A stretch of DNA of 64,000 bases, from NCBI RefSeq assembly GCF_030053155.1, contig NZ_CP125643.1:372001-436000 (forward strand), written 5' to 3'. Shown here one piece after another: positions 45,410 to 54,509 of the stretch. A model generated the notes under the pieces. That model made no database searches. It saw only the letters and a program-made list of their open reading frames with translations, and was not told the DNA's origin. How positions within the stretch are numbered: position 1 is the first letter of the stretch; each line of letters opens with the position of its first letter. The position numbers were made by a program, and so were the translations under genes. The stretch is from Rhizobium sp. BT03 (GTDB lineage Bacteria; Pseudomonadota; Alphaproteobacteria; Rhizobiales; Rhizobiaceae).

Positions 45410-45946
45410 ATGAAAAGCCTTCTCCTGAATTCACTGCTTACAGTCTGCTTCGTTGCGCCAACCTATCTTATTTTCGGCAGTAAAGCGCGGGCCGAGGATT
45501 GGGGATGCCAGGTTATCCTATGCCTTTCCAATCCCGGCGGGCCGACGCAATATGCAGAATGCCGGCCGCCAATCCAGAAGCTGTGGCGGGAGCTTGCCGA
45601 GGGGCACTCATTCCCGACCTGCAGCGGCGTCGGTTTTCAGAGTTCGCAGCCGGGCTATGAACCCTATTATTGCGATGCGGGGTACAAGCTCACGACTGAT
45701 AGCGGTCGCGGCGGTCGGCAAGCAACCTGCGTGTCGACATCGCCGCAGCCGGTGAGCAACAGCCTCTGCTGGGATGGGAACGACTATACTTCCCGCGACA
45801 ATTCGGTCCTGTCGCCACATTGGCAGCGCGTGGACGGGCACCGCCAGTGCATGGGCTATCTGATAAGTCGTCCGAATGTGCGATCGCAGCCGCACTATGT
45901 CGATGTCACCATCGACGGCGCCGGTAAACAGCGCGTTTGGTACTGA
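45410..45946 (+). CDS. TrbM/KikA-like secreted cysteine-rich protein
   Basis: ATG 45410 gives 178 residues with a signal peptide ending after SKARA, near residue 28. The mature start, DWGCQVILCLSNPGGPTQYA, then CRPPIQKLWRELAEGHSFPTC, matches the TrbM family of conjugation proteins. Several cysteines suggest disulfides in the periplasm. It is the first gene of the virB-type operon, three bases before the transglycosylase gene. The family call is moderate. Confidence 0.75.
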   Translation: MKSLLLNSLLTVCFVAPTYLIFGSKARAEDWGCQVILCLSNPGGPTQYAECRPPIQKLWRELAEGHSFPTCSGVGFQSSQPGYEPYYCDAGYKLTTDSGRGGRQATCVSTSPQPVSNSLCWDGNDYTSRDNSVLSPHWQRVDGHRQCMGYLISRPNVRSQPHYVDVTIDGAGKQRVWY

Positions 45947-45949
45947 CCG

Positions 45950-46609
45950 ATGGGTGCTGCATTCGTCGAAATCGCGCAAACCTGTGCGCCGATGGTTCAG
46001 GTCGAGACGCTGGCCGGCATTGTCAGCCTTGAGAGCCGTTTTCAGCCTTTCGCCATTCGCATCAACAGCGGCCCGCCACTCGCCGCCCAACCCGGATCGA
46101 AGGCGGAGGCGATTGAGATTGCGACGTCTCTGATTGCCGATCACCAGGCTATTCAGATCGGGCTCGGCGGCATCGCGATAGAGGACCTTCAAAAACTGAA
46201 GCTATCCGTGGCCGACGCCTTTGATCCCTGCCTGAACCTCAATGCGACGGCCAGGCTTCTCGACGGATACTACCGCGCCGCATTACGCGCGGGGGATCCG
46301 GCTCAGGCCGAAAGGGTGATGCTCCAGTCCTACTACGGCCGCGATGATCCATCCCTCGGCGCCATGGTCAAATATGACGAGCAGGTACGCCAGGAAGCAA
46401 AGCGGTTATCGCCGATTGCTGCCTCCCTTGTGATTGGCGAGCCCGATGGCCGGGCCGGGCCTGGAGAGCCGACGCAAGATCAGGTGGCGCCGGCGCTTGC
46501 GAAGCAATCCTTCCAAACCGCCGAGGCCACATCCTGGGATGTTTTCAGCTCAGGTCGGCAATCCTCGGTTCTCGTTTTCCAGAATGATCGATCGGAGCAG
46601 AGTGAATGA
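45950..46609 (+). CDS. virB1: VirB1-like lytic transglycosylase
   Basis: The 219-residue protein has the lytic-transglycosylase core: catalytic Glu in GIVSLESRFQP, then GLGGIAIEDL and CLNLNATARLLDGYY. It opens peptidoglycan for assembly of the secretion channel. Its stop overlaps the start of virB2 (ATGA). A cleavable signal peptide is not obvious. Confidence 0.92.
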   Translation: MGAAFVEIAQTCAPMVQVETLAGIVSLESRFQPFAIRINSGPPLAAQPGSKAEAIEIATSLIADHQAIQIGLGGIAIEDLQKLKLSVADAFDPCLNLNATARLLDGYYRAALRAGDPAQAERVMLQSYYGRDDPSLGAMVKYDEQVRQEAKRLSPIAASLVIGEPDGRAGPGEPTQDQVAPALAKQSFQTAEATSWDVFSSGRQSSVLVFQNDRSEQSE

Positions 46610-46905
46610 TATCCAAAGCCAGACTTCGCCCCCTTGCGGCATCCACGCTGATGGCGGTCGCCATTGTCATGTGCCTGGTCGAGCCAGCCTTCGCCCAGGC
46701 CGCCGGCATCGAAACCGTGCTGCAGAACATCGTCGACATGCTGACCGGCAATATCGCCCGTCTGCTGGCCGTCATCGCCGTCATCATCATCTGCATTGCC
46801 TGGATGTTTGGCTACATGGATTTGAGGCGGGCCGGCTTCTGGATTATCGGGATCGGCGGCATTTTTGGCGCCACCGAGCTGGTCAACACCATCGTCGGAG
46901 GCTGA
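46606..46905 (+). CDS. virB2: VirB2-like pilin
   Basis: This is a 99-residue protein with a long signal sequence ending in EPAFAQA and two hydrophobic segments (IARLLAVIAVIIICIAWMFG and FWIIGIGGIFGATELV), as in the T-pilus subunit VirB2. It is co-translated with virB1. Confidence 0.94.
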   Translation: MISKARLRPLAASTLMAVAIVMCLVEPAFAQAAGIETVLQNIVDMLTGNIARLLAVIAVIIICIAWMFGYMDLRRAGFWIIGIGGIFGATELVNTIVGG

Positions 46906-46910
46906 CCGGC

Positions 46911-47249
46911 ATGGCAAGCGCTCCCAGCCTCGAAGAAGACATCCTGTTCCTCGCCTGCACCCGCCCGGCGATGATCGCAGGCGTGACGATGGAGGCGATG
47001 GGCGTCAACATCATGCTGACGACCATTCTCTATATCACAGCGGGGTCGATCGCCTATGCGCTGATCGGCGTCGTCTTCCACGTCGTGTTCCGGGCGCTCG
47101 TCAAGCACGACCACAACATGTTTCGGATCCTGATTGCGTGGATCGAAACCCGTGGCCGCTCCCGCAATGCGGCCTATTGGGGCGGCACCACGCTCTCGCC
47201 TCTGACGCTCACCCGACGTTATGACGAAAGGGATCTCAGCTTTGTCTAA
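46911..47249 (+). CDS. virB3: VirB3-like inner-membrane protein
   Basis: ATG 46911 gives 112 residues. It has ACTRPAMIAGVTMEAMGVN followed by a membrane segment and FRILIAWIETRGRSRNAAYWGG, typical of VirB3. It overlaps virB4 by up to 29 bases. Confidence 0.93.
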   Translation: MASAPSLEEDILFLACTRPAMIAGVTMEAMGVNIMLTTILYITAGSIAYALIGVVFHVVFRALVKHDHNMFRILIAWIETRGRSRNAAYWGGTTLSPLTLTRRYDERDLSFV

Positions 47250-49608
47250 CATTGCGACGCTCCGGTCGCGCGAGCTCGGGCCGCAGACCTTCATTCCCTA
47301 CGTCAGGCATGTCGACGAGACGACCATTGCGCTCGAATCCCGAGCGTTGATGACAATGATCGCTCTCGACGGCGTTTCCTTCGAAACATCAGACGTCAGG
47401 GACCTCAACGGCCTGCACCGCAGCCTGAACACGCTCTACCGCAATATCGCCGACGAGCGGCTGGCGCTCTGGACGCATGTCGTGCGCCGCCGCGACAATG
47501 CCTATCCCGAGGGACGCTTCGCCAATCCCTTCTCCGACGGTCTGAACGCGAGATATCGGGAGCGGATGGTGAGGGAAGACCTGTTTCGCAACAATCTCTA
47601 CCTCACCCTTGTCTGGCATCCCGGCCGGGATCCTGCCGAAAAGGCGGCCAAGCTTCTCTCCCGGCTGCGCAAGGCCCGCCGATCCGATACCGAGCTCGAC
47701 GGGCAGGCTCTGAAGCATCTGCGTGACCGCGTGGCGGATGTCGTCGCCGGCCTGCAGCGCTTCGGGCCGCGGCAGCTCACGCTTCACGAACATGACGGCA
47801 TCCTGTTCTCCGAGCCGAGCGAAGTGCTCCACCAGATCGTCGGCGGCCGGCGGGAACCGATTCCGTTGACGGACGGACGAATTTCCTCGGCGATCTATTC
47901 CGACCGGGTAATTTTCGGGCGCGAGACCGTCGAGATCCGTCACGAGGCCGACAGCCGCTATGCCGGCATGTTCGGCTTCAAGGAATATCCGGCGACCACG
48001 CGCAGCGGCATGCTCGACGCTATCCTGACGGCACCTTTCGAGCTCATCCTGACGCAGTCCTTTGCCTTCACCTCAAAGGCCGATGCCCGCACGATCATGG
48101 GCCGCAAGCAGAACCAGATGGTCAGCGCCGGCGACAAGGCAGCCTCGCAGATCGAGGAACTCGGCGAGGCGATGGACGATCTCGAATCCAATCGCTTCGT
48201 TCTTGGGGAACATCACCTTGCGCTTGCCGTCTTCGCGCCCTCGGTCAAGGAGCTGACCGATCACATGGGTAAGGCGCGCGTCTACCTCACCAGCGGCGGC
48301 TCGGTCGTCGCCCGCGAGGATCTCGGGCTCGAGGCCGCCTGGTGGGCGCAATTGCCGGGCAATTTCCGCTATCGCGCGCGCTCGGGCGCGATCACGTCGC
48401 GCAACTTCGCAGCCCTGGCGCCCTATCATTCCTATCCGGCAGGCAAGAAGGACGGCAACGAGTGGGGACCGGCGGTCGCCATGCTCAAGAGCGCGTCCGG
48501 CTCACCCTTCTATTTCAACTTTCATCACGGCGATCTCGGCAACAGTTTCGTCTGCGGCCCGTCGGGTACGGGCAAGACGGTGCTGTTGAACTTCATGCTG
48601 TCGCAGCTCGAAAAGCACGATCCGCATATGGTCTTCTTCGACAAGGACCGCGGCGCCGACCTCTTCGTACGCGCAGCCGGCGGTACTTATCTGCCGCTGA
48701 GGAATGGTGTCGCCACCGGCTGCGCGCCGTTGAAAGCACTGGAATTCACTGCGGAAAACAAAATATTCCTCACCGGTTGGATCGCCAAGCTGGTCCGATC
48801 CGGATCTGGCGAACTATCGATCACCGAGTTGCGCGACATCGCCTCGGCGGTCGACGGGGTGGCGGACCTGCCGGTGGAGCGTCGCTCCATCGGCGCCCTG
48901 CGCACCTTCCTCAACAACACCGATCCCGAGGGCATTGCCGCACGTCTGCGACGCTGGGAGAGGGGCGGGCCGCTTGGCTGGGTCTTCGACAACGAAGCCG
49001 ACGATATCGGCATTGGCGCCAGGTTCATCGGCTACGACATGACCGATTTCCTCGACAACGAGGAGATCCGCACGCCGTTGATGGCGTACCTGTTCAATCG
49101 TATCGAGCAGCTGATCGACGGGCGTCGCATCATCATCGTCATCGACGAGTTCTGGAAGGCGCTGCAGGACGAAGGTTTTCGCGATCTCGCCCAGAACAAG
49201 CTCAAGACCATCCGCAAGCAGAACGGTCTCATGCTGTTTGCGACCCAGAGCCCGCGCGACGCCATCGTATCGCCGATCGCCCACACGATCATCGAGCAGT
49301 GCCCGACCCAGATCTTTCTTCCGAACCCGCGCGGCGACCGCGCCGACTATGTCGACGGCTTCAAGCTGACTGAGCGCGAATTCGAGCTCGTCTCACGAGA
49401 GCTCTCCGTCGAAAGCCGCCGGTTCATCGTCAAGCAGGGGCACAACAGCGTTGTCGCCGAATTGAACCTCAGCGGCTTCGACGACGAGCTCGCCATCCTC
49501 TCCGGCCGGACGGCCAATGTCGAGCTTGCCGATGCCATCCGATCGGAGATCGGCGAGGGACGGGAGGACTGGCTTGCCGTGTTTCACCAGAGGAGGAAGA
49601 CAGCATGA
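47221..49608 (+). CDS. virB4: VirB4-like ATPase
   Basis: This is a 795-residue cytoplasmic-face ATPase of the T4SS. Walker A is GPSGTGKTV near residues 446-453, Walker B is IIIVIDEFWKAL, and LMLFATQSPRD follows. ATG 47221 lies inside virB3; TTG 47242 is an alternative start that would cut the overlap. It drives pilus assembly and substrate passage. Confidence 0.96.
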   Translation: MTKGISALSNIATLRSRELGPQTFIPYVRHVDETTIALESRALMTMIALDGVSFETSDVRDLNGLHRSLNTLYRNIADERLALWTHVVRRRDNAYPEGRFANPFSDGLNARYRERMVREDLFRNNLYLTLVWHPGRDPAEKAAKLLSRLRKARRSDTELDGQALKHLRDRVADVVAGLQRFGPRQLTLHEHDGILFSEPSEVLHQIVGGRREPIPLTDGRISSAIYSDRVIFGRETVEIRHEADSRYAGMFGFKEYPATTRSGMLDAILTAPFELILTQSFAFTSKADARTIMGRKQNQMVSAGDKAASQIEELGEAMDDLESNRFVLGEHHLALAVFAPSVKELTDHMGKARVYLTSGGSVVAREDLGLEAAWWAQLPGNFRYRARSGAITSRNFAALAPYHSYPAGKKDGNEWGPAVAMLKSASGSPFYFNFHHGDLGNSFVCGPSGTGKTVLLNFMLSQLEKHDPHMVFFDKDRGADLFVRAAGGTYLPLRNGVATGCAPLKALEFTAENKIFLTGWIAKLVRSGSGELSITELRDIASAVDGVADLPVERRSIGALRTFLNNTDPEGIAARLRRWERGGPLGWVFDNEADDIGIGARFIGYDMTDFLDNEEIRTPLMAYLFNRIEQLIDGRRIIIVIDEFWKALQDEGFRDLAQNKLKTIRKQNGLMLFATQSPRDAIVSPIAHTIIEQCPTQIFLPNPRGDRADYVDGFKLTEREFELVSRELSVESRRFIVKQGHNSVVAELNLSGFDDELAILSGRTANVELADAIRSEIGEGREDWLAVFHQRRKTA

Positions 49609-50306
49609 TCCGTACAGGAACGATGCGGCCATTGTTCGTATCGGCCGCTCTTTTGGCGTCGGCGGTGCTGGCATCGGCGCAGGGCATCCCCGTCATCGAT
49701 CAGACATCGATCGCCAAGCAGATCGAGAGCATTACGCAGCTGAAGTCCCAGCTCGACACCCTGAACCAGCAGCTCCAGCAGGCCCAGCAGCTCTATGGAT
49801 CGCTGAACAAGATCACCAACATGGCCGACGTCGCCAACCTGCTGAACGATCCGTCGATCCGCAAGGCGCTTCCGCAGGACTTCAACGCGATCGAAGGCCT
49901 GTTCAAAGGTTCCGGCAGCGGCGTCTTCGGCAGTTCCGCTTCGAAATTCCTTCAGGATAACTCCAGCTATCGCACCGATGCCGATGATTTCTATGCGCAG
50001 GAACTGTCGCGCATCCAGAACCAGAACGCCGGCCAGATGAGCCTCGGCCAGCAGATCTACGATGCGGCGACCAAGCGCATCGACGGCATCGATGAGCTTC
50101 GCCAGAAAATCTCCGGTGCGGCCGACGCCAAGGACATCGCCGATCTGCAGGCCCGCCTCCAGGCTGAAACCGCCTTCTTGCAAACCGACGTCTTGCGCAT
50201 GCAGGGCCTGCAGATGGTCCAGCAGGCCCAGGTGCAGGTCGATGACCAACGCAAGGCTGAGGACTGGCGCAAGCGCATGGACACGATGGGAGCGGCGCTC
50301 AAATGA
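49605..50306 (+). CDS. virB5: VirB5-like minor pilin
   Basis: The 233-residue protein has a signal peptide ending in ASAQG near residue 26 and then a helical, glutamine-rich protein (LKSQLDTLNQQLQQAQQLYG), as in VirB5/TraC pilus-tip proteins. It overlaps both neighbours by four bases. Confidence 0.92.
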   Translation: MIRTGTMRPLFVSAALLASAVLASAQGIPVIDQTSIAKQIESITQLKSQLDTLNQQLQQAQQLYGSLNKITNMADVANLLNDPSIRKALPQDFNAIEGLFKGSGSGVFGSSASKFLQDNSSYRTDADDFYAQELSRIQNQNAGQMSLGQQIYDAATKRIDGIDELRQKISGAADAKDIADLQARLQAETAFLQTDVLRMQGLQMVQQAQVQVDDQRKAEDWRKRMDTMGAALK

Positions 50307-50536
50307 AGCGGCTTCTTTCTAGCGCGGGAATGCTTTTTCTGGCGGCCTGCTCCCCGCAGGCGGAGAAGATTTACACGGTCGATGAGTTCATGGCGGACGA
50401 TGCTCTGCTCGCGAAAATCATCGTCGAATGCCGCAACAATCCCGGCGAACTCCGAGATACGCCCAATTGCTGCAACGCCGAGGCCGCCGACGGCAAGCTG
50501 CGGCTGGAGCGCATGCGCAAGTCGCTCGGGGGCTGA
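50303..50536 (+). CDS. EexN-family entry-exclusion lipoprotein
   Basis: This is a 77-residue lipoprotein with lipobox FLAACS and the short mature domain TVDEFMADDALLAKII, then VECRNNP and CCNAE, typical of EexN, which blocks entry of a second copy of the same plasmid. It lies between virB5 and virB6, the usual place for this gene. Confidence 0.88.
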   Translation: MKRLLSSAGMLFLAACSPQAEKIYTVDEFMADDALLAKIIVECRNNPGELRDTPNCCNAEAADGKLRLERMRKSLGG

Positions 50537-50539
50537 GCG

Positions 50540-51472
50540 ATGTATCAGGTCTTCAGCTTCGTCGATGGGCAGTTCAAGGCACCGCTCGAGAACTTCATTT
50601 CCTCGGGCACGTCAAATATTGCCAGCTGGGTCAGCGGCCCGCTGACGGCGGCACTCACGCTCTATGTCGTGCTCTACGGCTATCTCGTTCTGCGCGGCTC
50701 CGTGCAGGAACCGATACTCGAATTCGCCTTCCGCGCAATGAAGCTCGCCATCATCGTCATGCTGGTCAGGAATGCCGGCGAGTATCAAACCTACGTCACC
50801 AATATCTTTTTCGATGCGCTGCCGCGCGAAATCTCGCAGGCGCTGAACTCCGGCACGGCGCCGAGCGCATCGACCTTCGACAGCCTGCTCGATAAGGGCC
50901 AGAAATGCGCCTATGAGATCTGGTCGCGTGCCTCCTGGCCGGTCGATATCGTCACCGGCATCGGCGGCATGATGGTCATCGGTGCGAGTTTCATCGTCGC
51001 GGCGATCGGCTACATCGTCTCGCTTTATGCCCGGCTGGCGCTTGCCATTGTGCTGGCCATCGGACCGATCTTCATCGGGCTCGCCATGTTCCGGTCGACC
51101 CGCCGGTTCACCGAATCCTGGATCGGCCAGCTCGTCAATTTCGTCATCCTTCAGGTTCTGGTCGTTGCCATCGGTTCGCTGCTGATCACCTGCATCGACA
51201 CGACGTTTACGGCGATCGAAGGCTATAGCGACGTCCTGATGCGGCCGATCGCGCTCTGCGCCATCTGCCTTGCCGCTCTTTATGTCTTCTACCAACTGCC
51301 CGGCATTGCTTCGGCTCTTGCGGCGGGCGGGGCGTCGCTCACCTATGGCTACGGCGCTGCCCGCGATGCGCATGAAAGCACGCTCGCCTGGACGACATCC
51401 CACACAGTCAGAGCGGTCGGCCGCGGCGCGCGTTCCGTCGGCCGCCGTCTGACTCCAGGCCGGACGGAATGA
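50540..51472 (+). CDS. virB6: VirB6-like polytopic membrane protein
   Basis: The 310-residue protein has about six to seven membrane segments (for example GPLTAALTLYVVLYGYLVL and ARLALAIVLAIGPIFIGLA) and the VirB6/TrbL pattern (FRSTRRFTESWIGQLVNFVI). It forms part of the inner-membrane platform. Confidence 0.95.
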   Translation: MYQVFSFVDGQFKAPLENFISSGTSNIASWVSGPLTAALTLYVVLYGYLVLRGSVQEPILEFAFRAMKLAIIVMLVRNAGEYQTYVTNIFFDALPREISQALNSGTAPSASTFDSLLDKGQKCAYEIWSRASWPVDIVTGIGGMMVIGASFIVAAIGYIVSLYARLALAIVLAIGPIFIGLAMFRSTRRFTESWIGQLVNFVILQVLVVAIGSLLITCIDTTFTAIEGYSDVLMRPIALCAICLAALYVFYQLPGIASALAAGGASLTYGYGAARDAHESTLAWTTSHTVRAVGRGARSVGRRLTPGRTE

Positions 51473-51511
51473 CGGCCCCCAATGCTTCAGCTAATTGAAC
51501 AGGTTTTAGGG

Positions 51512-51793
51512 ATGCTCCGAATCGTTTTATCGCTTTTTCTGACCGCTGGCCTCTTAGGCTGCGGTTCGATTTCCCACCCGTTGCCCAAATGTGATGGTTA
51601 TTCCCGCCGGCCGCTGAACCGCGCCATGTGGCAATGGCAGGACAGTGGAGGCGAGCAGCCGGCGACCCGGGCCGTTCCCGCTGAGCCGACCAGTCACGCC
51701 GCCGCCTATGTGCCGGAACCATCTTCAGCCACACCGGCCGCTTTCGCGCATTTCGATGTCGCGGGCTCCTACCGTCCATGCGAGGGCGAATGA
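51512..51793 (+). CDS. virB7: VirB7-like outer-membrane lipoprotein
   Basis: ATG 51512 gives 93 residues. The N-terminus, MLRIVLSLFLTAGLLGCGS, is a lipoprotein signal with the lipid-bearing cysteine near residue 17. The position between virB6 and virB8 fits VirB7, which anchors VirB9; it is longer than the classical protein. Confidence 0.75.
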   Translation: MLRIVLSLFLTAGLLGCGSISHPLPKCDGYSRRPLNRAMWQWQDSGGEQPATRAVPAEPTSHAAAYVPEPSSATPAAFAHFDVAGSYRPCEGE

Positions 51794-51794
51794 C

Positions 51795-52466
51795 ATGGTG
51801 ACCACGAATAACCTCAAAAGTTACTTCGACAAGGCCCGCCGGTTCGATCAGGACCGGATGATCCAGGTCGAGCGTTCCGCCCGCATCGCTTGGTTCATCG
51901 CTGCTTGCGCCGGCACGCTTGCTGCCGTTTCCGTCTTTGCCGTTGCCGGCCTCACTCCTTTAAAAACCGTCGAGCCCTTCGTCGTGCGGGTCGATAATTC
52001 CACCGGTATCGTCGATGTGGTCTCGGCGCTGACATCCACCGCCGGCACCTACGACGAGGCCGTCACCAAATATTTCGCGGCCAAATATGTCCGCGCCCGC
52101 GAGGGCTACGTCTGGAGCGAGGGCGAGGAGAATTTCCGCACCGTCGCCTTGCTGTCGACGCAGCCGGAACAGACTCGATTTGCCGCAGTCTACCGCGGCA
52201 GCAATCCCGATTCCCCGCAGAACATTTATGGCCGCAGCGCCACGTCGCGGATCAACATTGTTTCCATCTCGCTGATCAACGCCAATGTGGCATCCGTCCG
52301 CTATATGAGGACCGTGACCCGCGGTGACGAGGTGCGCACCACGCACTGGGTTACGACCCTGACCTTCTCCTATGCCAACGCTCCGATGTCCTCGACCGAC
52401 CGGCTGACCAATCCGCTCGGCTTCGTCGTCAGCGAATATCGCGCCGATCCGGAGGCCATCAATTGA
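51795..52466 (+). CDS. virB8: VirB8-like assembly protein
   Basis: ATG 51795 starts one base after the virB7 stop and gives 223 residues. One membrane segment lies at about 34-52 (AWFIAACAGTLAAVSVFAV), followed by the periplasmic VirB8 fold (VEPFVVRVDNSTGIVDVV, YFAAKYVRAREGYVW, NPLGFVVSEYRADPEA). Confidence 0.95.
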   Translation: MVTTNNLKSYFDKARRFDQDRMIQVERSARIAWFIAACAGTLAAVSVFAVAGLTPLKTVEPFVVRVDNSTGIVDVVSALTSTAGTYDEAVTKYFAAKYVRAREGYVWSEGEENFRTVALLSTQPEQTRFAAVYRGSNPDSPQNIYGRSATSRINIVSISLINANVASVRYMRTVTRGDEVRTTHWVTTLTFSYANAPMSSTDRLTNPLGFVVSEYRADPEAIN

Positions 52467-53320
52467 GACCGCACTTTCTCCTTCCGCTCATCCTGGCCAC
52501 CGGGTTTTCGTCTGCAGCGCTCGCCCTCGAGACGCCGCGCGGCGCCGTGCAGGACAGCCGCATCCGTTTCGTCGACTACCAGCCCTATAACATCACCAAA
52601 GTCGTCGGCACACTGCGGTCTTCGGTGCAAATCGAATTCGCCGCCGACGAGGAAATCGCTCATGTGGCGCTTGGCAACAGCGTTGCTTGGGAAGTGGCGC
52701 CGGCCGGCAACATCCTGTTCCTGAAGCCCAGGGAAAATCAGCCGGTGACGAATATCTCGGTCGTGACGACACGACGGGACGGCTCGACCCGCAGCTATCA
52801 GATGGAACTCACCGTCCGCGACGGCAGCGTCGAAGCCGGTCAGAACACCTATTTCTATGTAAAATACCGCTATCCCGCTGATGAGGCGGAGCGGCGCCGG
52901 CAGGAAGCAGCTGCGCGCGCGCAGGCGGCACAGGCCGGCGAGGCTGATCGCGTGCTTGCCCTTCACGAAGCTTATGGACCGCGCAACTGGCGTTATACGG
53001 CGCAAGGGTCCCAGGTGCTCGAACCGCAAGCGGTCTATGACAACGGCAAGGTCACCACCTTCGCCTTTGCCGGCAACCAGGAAATGCCGGCGATTTATAT
53101 GGAAAACTCCGACGGCAGCGAAAGCCTGGTTCCGAAGTCAGTCGACGGCAATCTCGTCCTCGCTCACGCGATCAGCCGCAAGTTCATACTGCGCCGTGGC
53201 GGCGACGTGCTTTGCGTCTTCAACGAAGCCTACGATCGCGTCGGCACCAATCCCGAGACCAACACGACGTCACCATCGGTCGAGCGCGTCGTCAAAATGC
53301 CGCCCGGCGCGGCGCAATAG
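52463..53320 (+). CDS. virB9: VirB9-like outer-membrane complex protein
   Basis: The protein has 285 residues with signal peptide ending AALALE near residue 21. It shows RIRFVDYQPYNITKVVG, NISVVTTRRDGSTRSYQM, and the late FAGNQEMPAIYMENSDG and CVFNEAYDRVG, as in VirB9/TrbG. It overlaps virB8 by four bases. Confidence 0.95.
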   Translation: MRPHFLLPLILATGFSSAALALETPRGAVQDSRIRFVDYQPYNITKVVGTLRSSVQIEFAADEEIAHVALGNSVAWEVAPAGNILFLKPRENQPVTNISVVTTRRDGSTRSYQMELTVRDGSVEAGQNTYFYVKYRYPADEAERRRQEAAARAQAAQAGEADRVLALHEAYGPRNWRYTAQGSQVLEPQAVYDNGKVTTFAFAGNQEMPAIYMENSDGSESLVPKSVDGNLVLAHAISRKFILRRGGDVLCVFNEAYDRVGTNPETNTTSPSVERVVKMPPGAAQ

Positions 53321-53328
53321 GAGGTGAC

Positions 53329-54501
53329 ATGGCCGAGGAAGAGATTACCCAAATTCCGGGCGAGCGTGCCGAGACGTCGGCCGGCAGCCGGCTCGACAAT
53401 AACCCGATCCTCAAACGCGGCGCTGTCGCCTTGGCGATCGTCGCCTTTGTCACGTTCGCTCTCTGGTCGATGCGAGGGCAGGACAAGCCGTCAGACGGTG
53501 CCCAGCCGGAGCGCGTTGTCATCCGGCAGACATCGGATTTCGAACCGGCGAAGGAGCCACAGCCGGTGGCGACACCGCCGCAGGTTCAGCTCCCGACGCC
53601 TGTCGCCGCCGAGCAGGCGCCGACCGACGATGACAAGCTGCTCGACGCTGCCCGCCGTGCGCCGGTCATCGCCTATGGCGGCGAGAAATCGCCGGCGACG
53701 CGGCGGCAGGATCAGAATGCGGCGGCGGATCAGGCCTCGAATTACGTGCCGCTCGGCGCCAATCCCGGCGGCTTCGCCTCGCAGGGCGAAAACGAAGATC
53801 AGCGCTTCAACCGCTTGCTGACGCCGACGCAATTGCAGGGATCGCGTGCAGGGACGTTGGGCAATCGCGATTTCATCGTCGCAATGGGGACATCCATTCC
53901 TTGCGTTCTCGAGACCGCGCTCTCCTCCGATCAGCCGGGGTTCACGAGCTGCGTCATCAACCGGGACGTTCTTTCAGATAACGGCCGCGTTGTGCTGATG
54001 GAAAAAGGCACGCAGGTCGTCGGCGAATATCGCGGCGGCATTCGCCGCGGGCAAAAGCGCGTGTTCGTTCTCTGGAACCGGGCGAAGACGCCGAAAGGCG
54101 TGATCATCACGCTGGCATCGCCGGCAACCGATGCGCTTGGCCGGGCGGGCATCGACGGCTATGTGGACACCCATTGGTGGGAGCGGTTCGGCAGCGCAAT
54201 GCTCCTGTCGATCGTCGGTGATGCCAGTTCCTATGCCAGCAGCCGGCTGCAGGACAGCGACGTCGAAGCGCAAAATACCACCAGCGCCGGTCAGCAGGCC
54301 GCGGCGATCGCCGTCGAGCAGTCGATCAACATTCCCCCGACCCTGATGAAACATCAGGGCGAGCTCGTTTCGATCTTCGTCGCACGCGATCTCGATTTCT
54401 CCAGCGTCTATCGGCTTCGCGTGACGGAGCCCCGCAATCGCGTCTATGACCGCGCCGTGCTTGGGGATTTCGGCCCCTCCTCGAAGCTCGTGACAAAATA
54501 G
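53329..54501 (+). CDS. virB10: VirB10-like energy-coupling protein
   Basis: ATG 53329 follows GGAGG and gives 390 residues. A single membrane segment (AVALAIVAFVTFALW, about 30-45) is followed by a proline-rich linker and the VirB10/TrbI beta-barrel domain (GTSIPCVLETALSSDQPGF, GTQVVGEYRGGIRRGQKR, HWWERFGSAMLLSI). Confidence 0.96.
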   Translation: MAEEEITQIPGERAETSAGSRLDNNPILKRGAVALAIVAFVTFALWSMRGQDKPSDGAQPERVVIRQTSDFEPAKEPQPVATPPQVQLPTPVAAEQAPTDDDKLLDAARRAPVIAYGGEKSPATRRQDQNAAADQASNYVPLGANPGGFASQGENEDQRFNRLLTPTQLQGSRAGTLGNRDFIVAMGTSIPCVLETALSSDQPGFTSCVINRDVLSDNGRVVLMEKGTQVVGEYRGGIRRGQKRVFVLWNRAKTPKGVIITLASPATDALGRAGIDGYVDTHWWERFGSAMLLSIVGDASSYASSRLQDSDVEAQNTTSAGQQAAAIAVEQSINIPPTLMKHQGELVSIFVARDLDFSSVYRLRVTEPRNRVYDRAVLGDFGPSSKLVTK

Positions 54502-54509
54502 GTTCGGCA

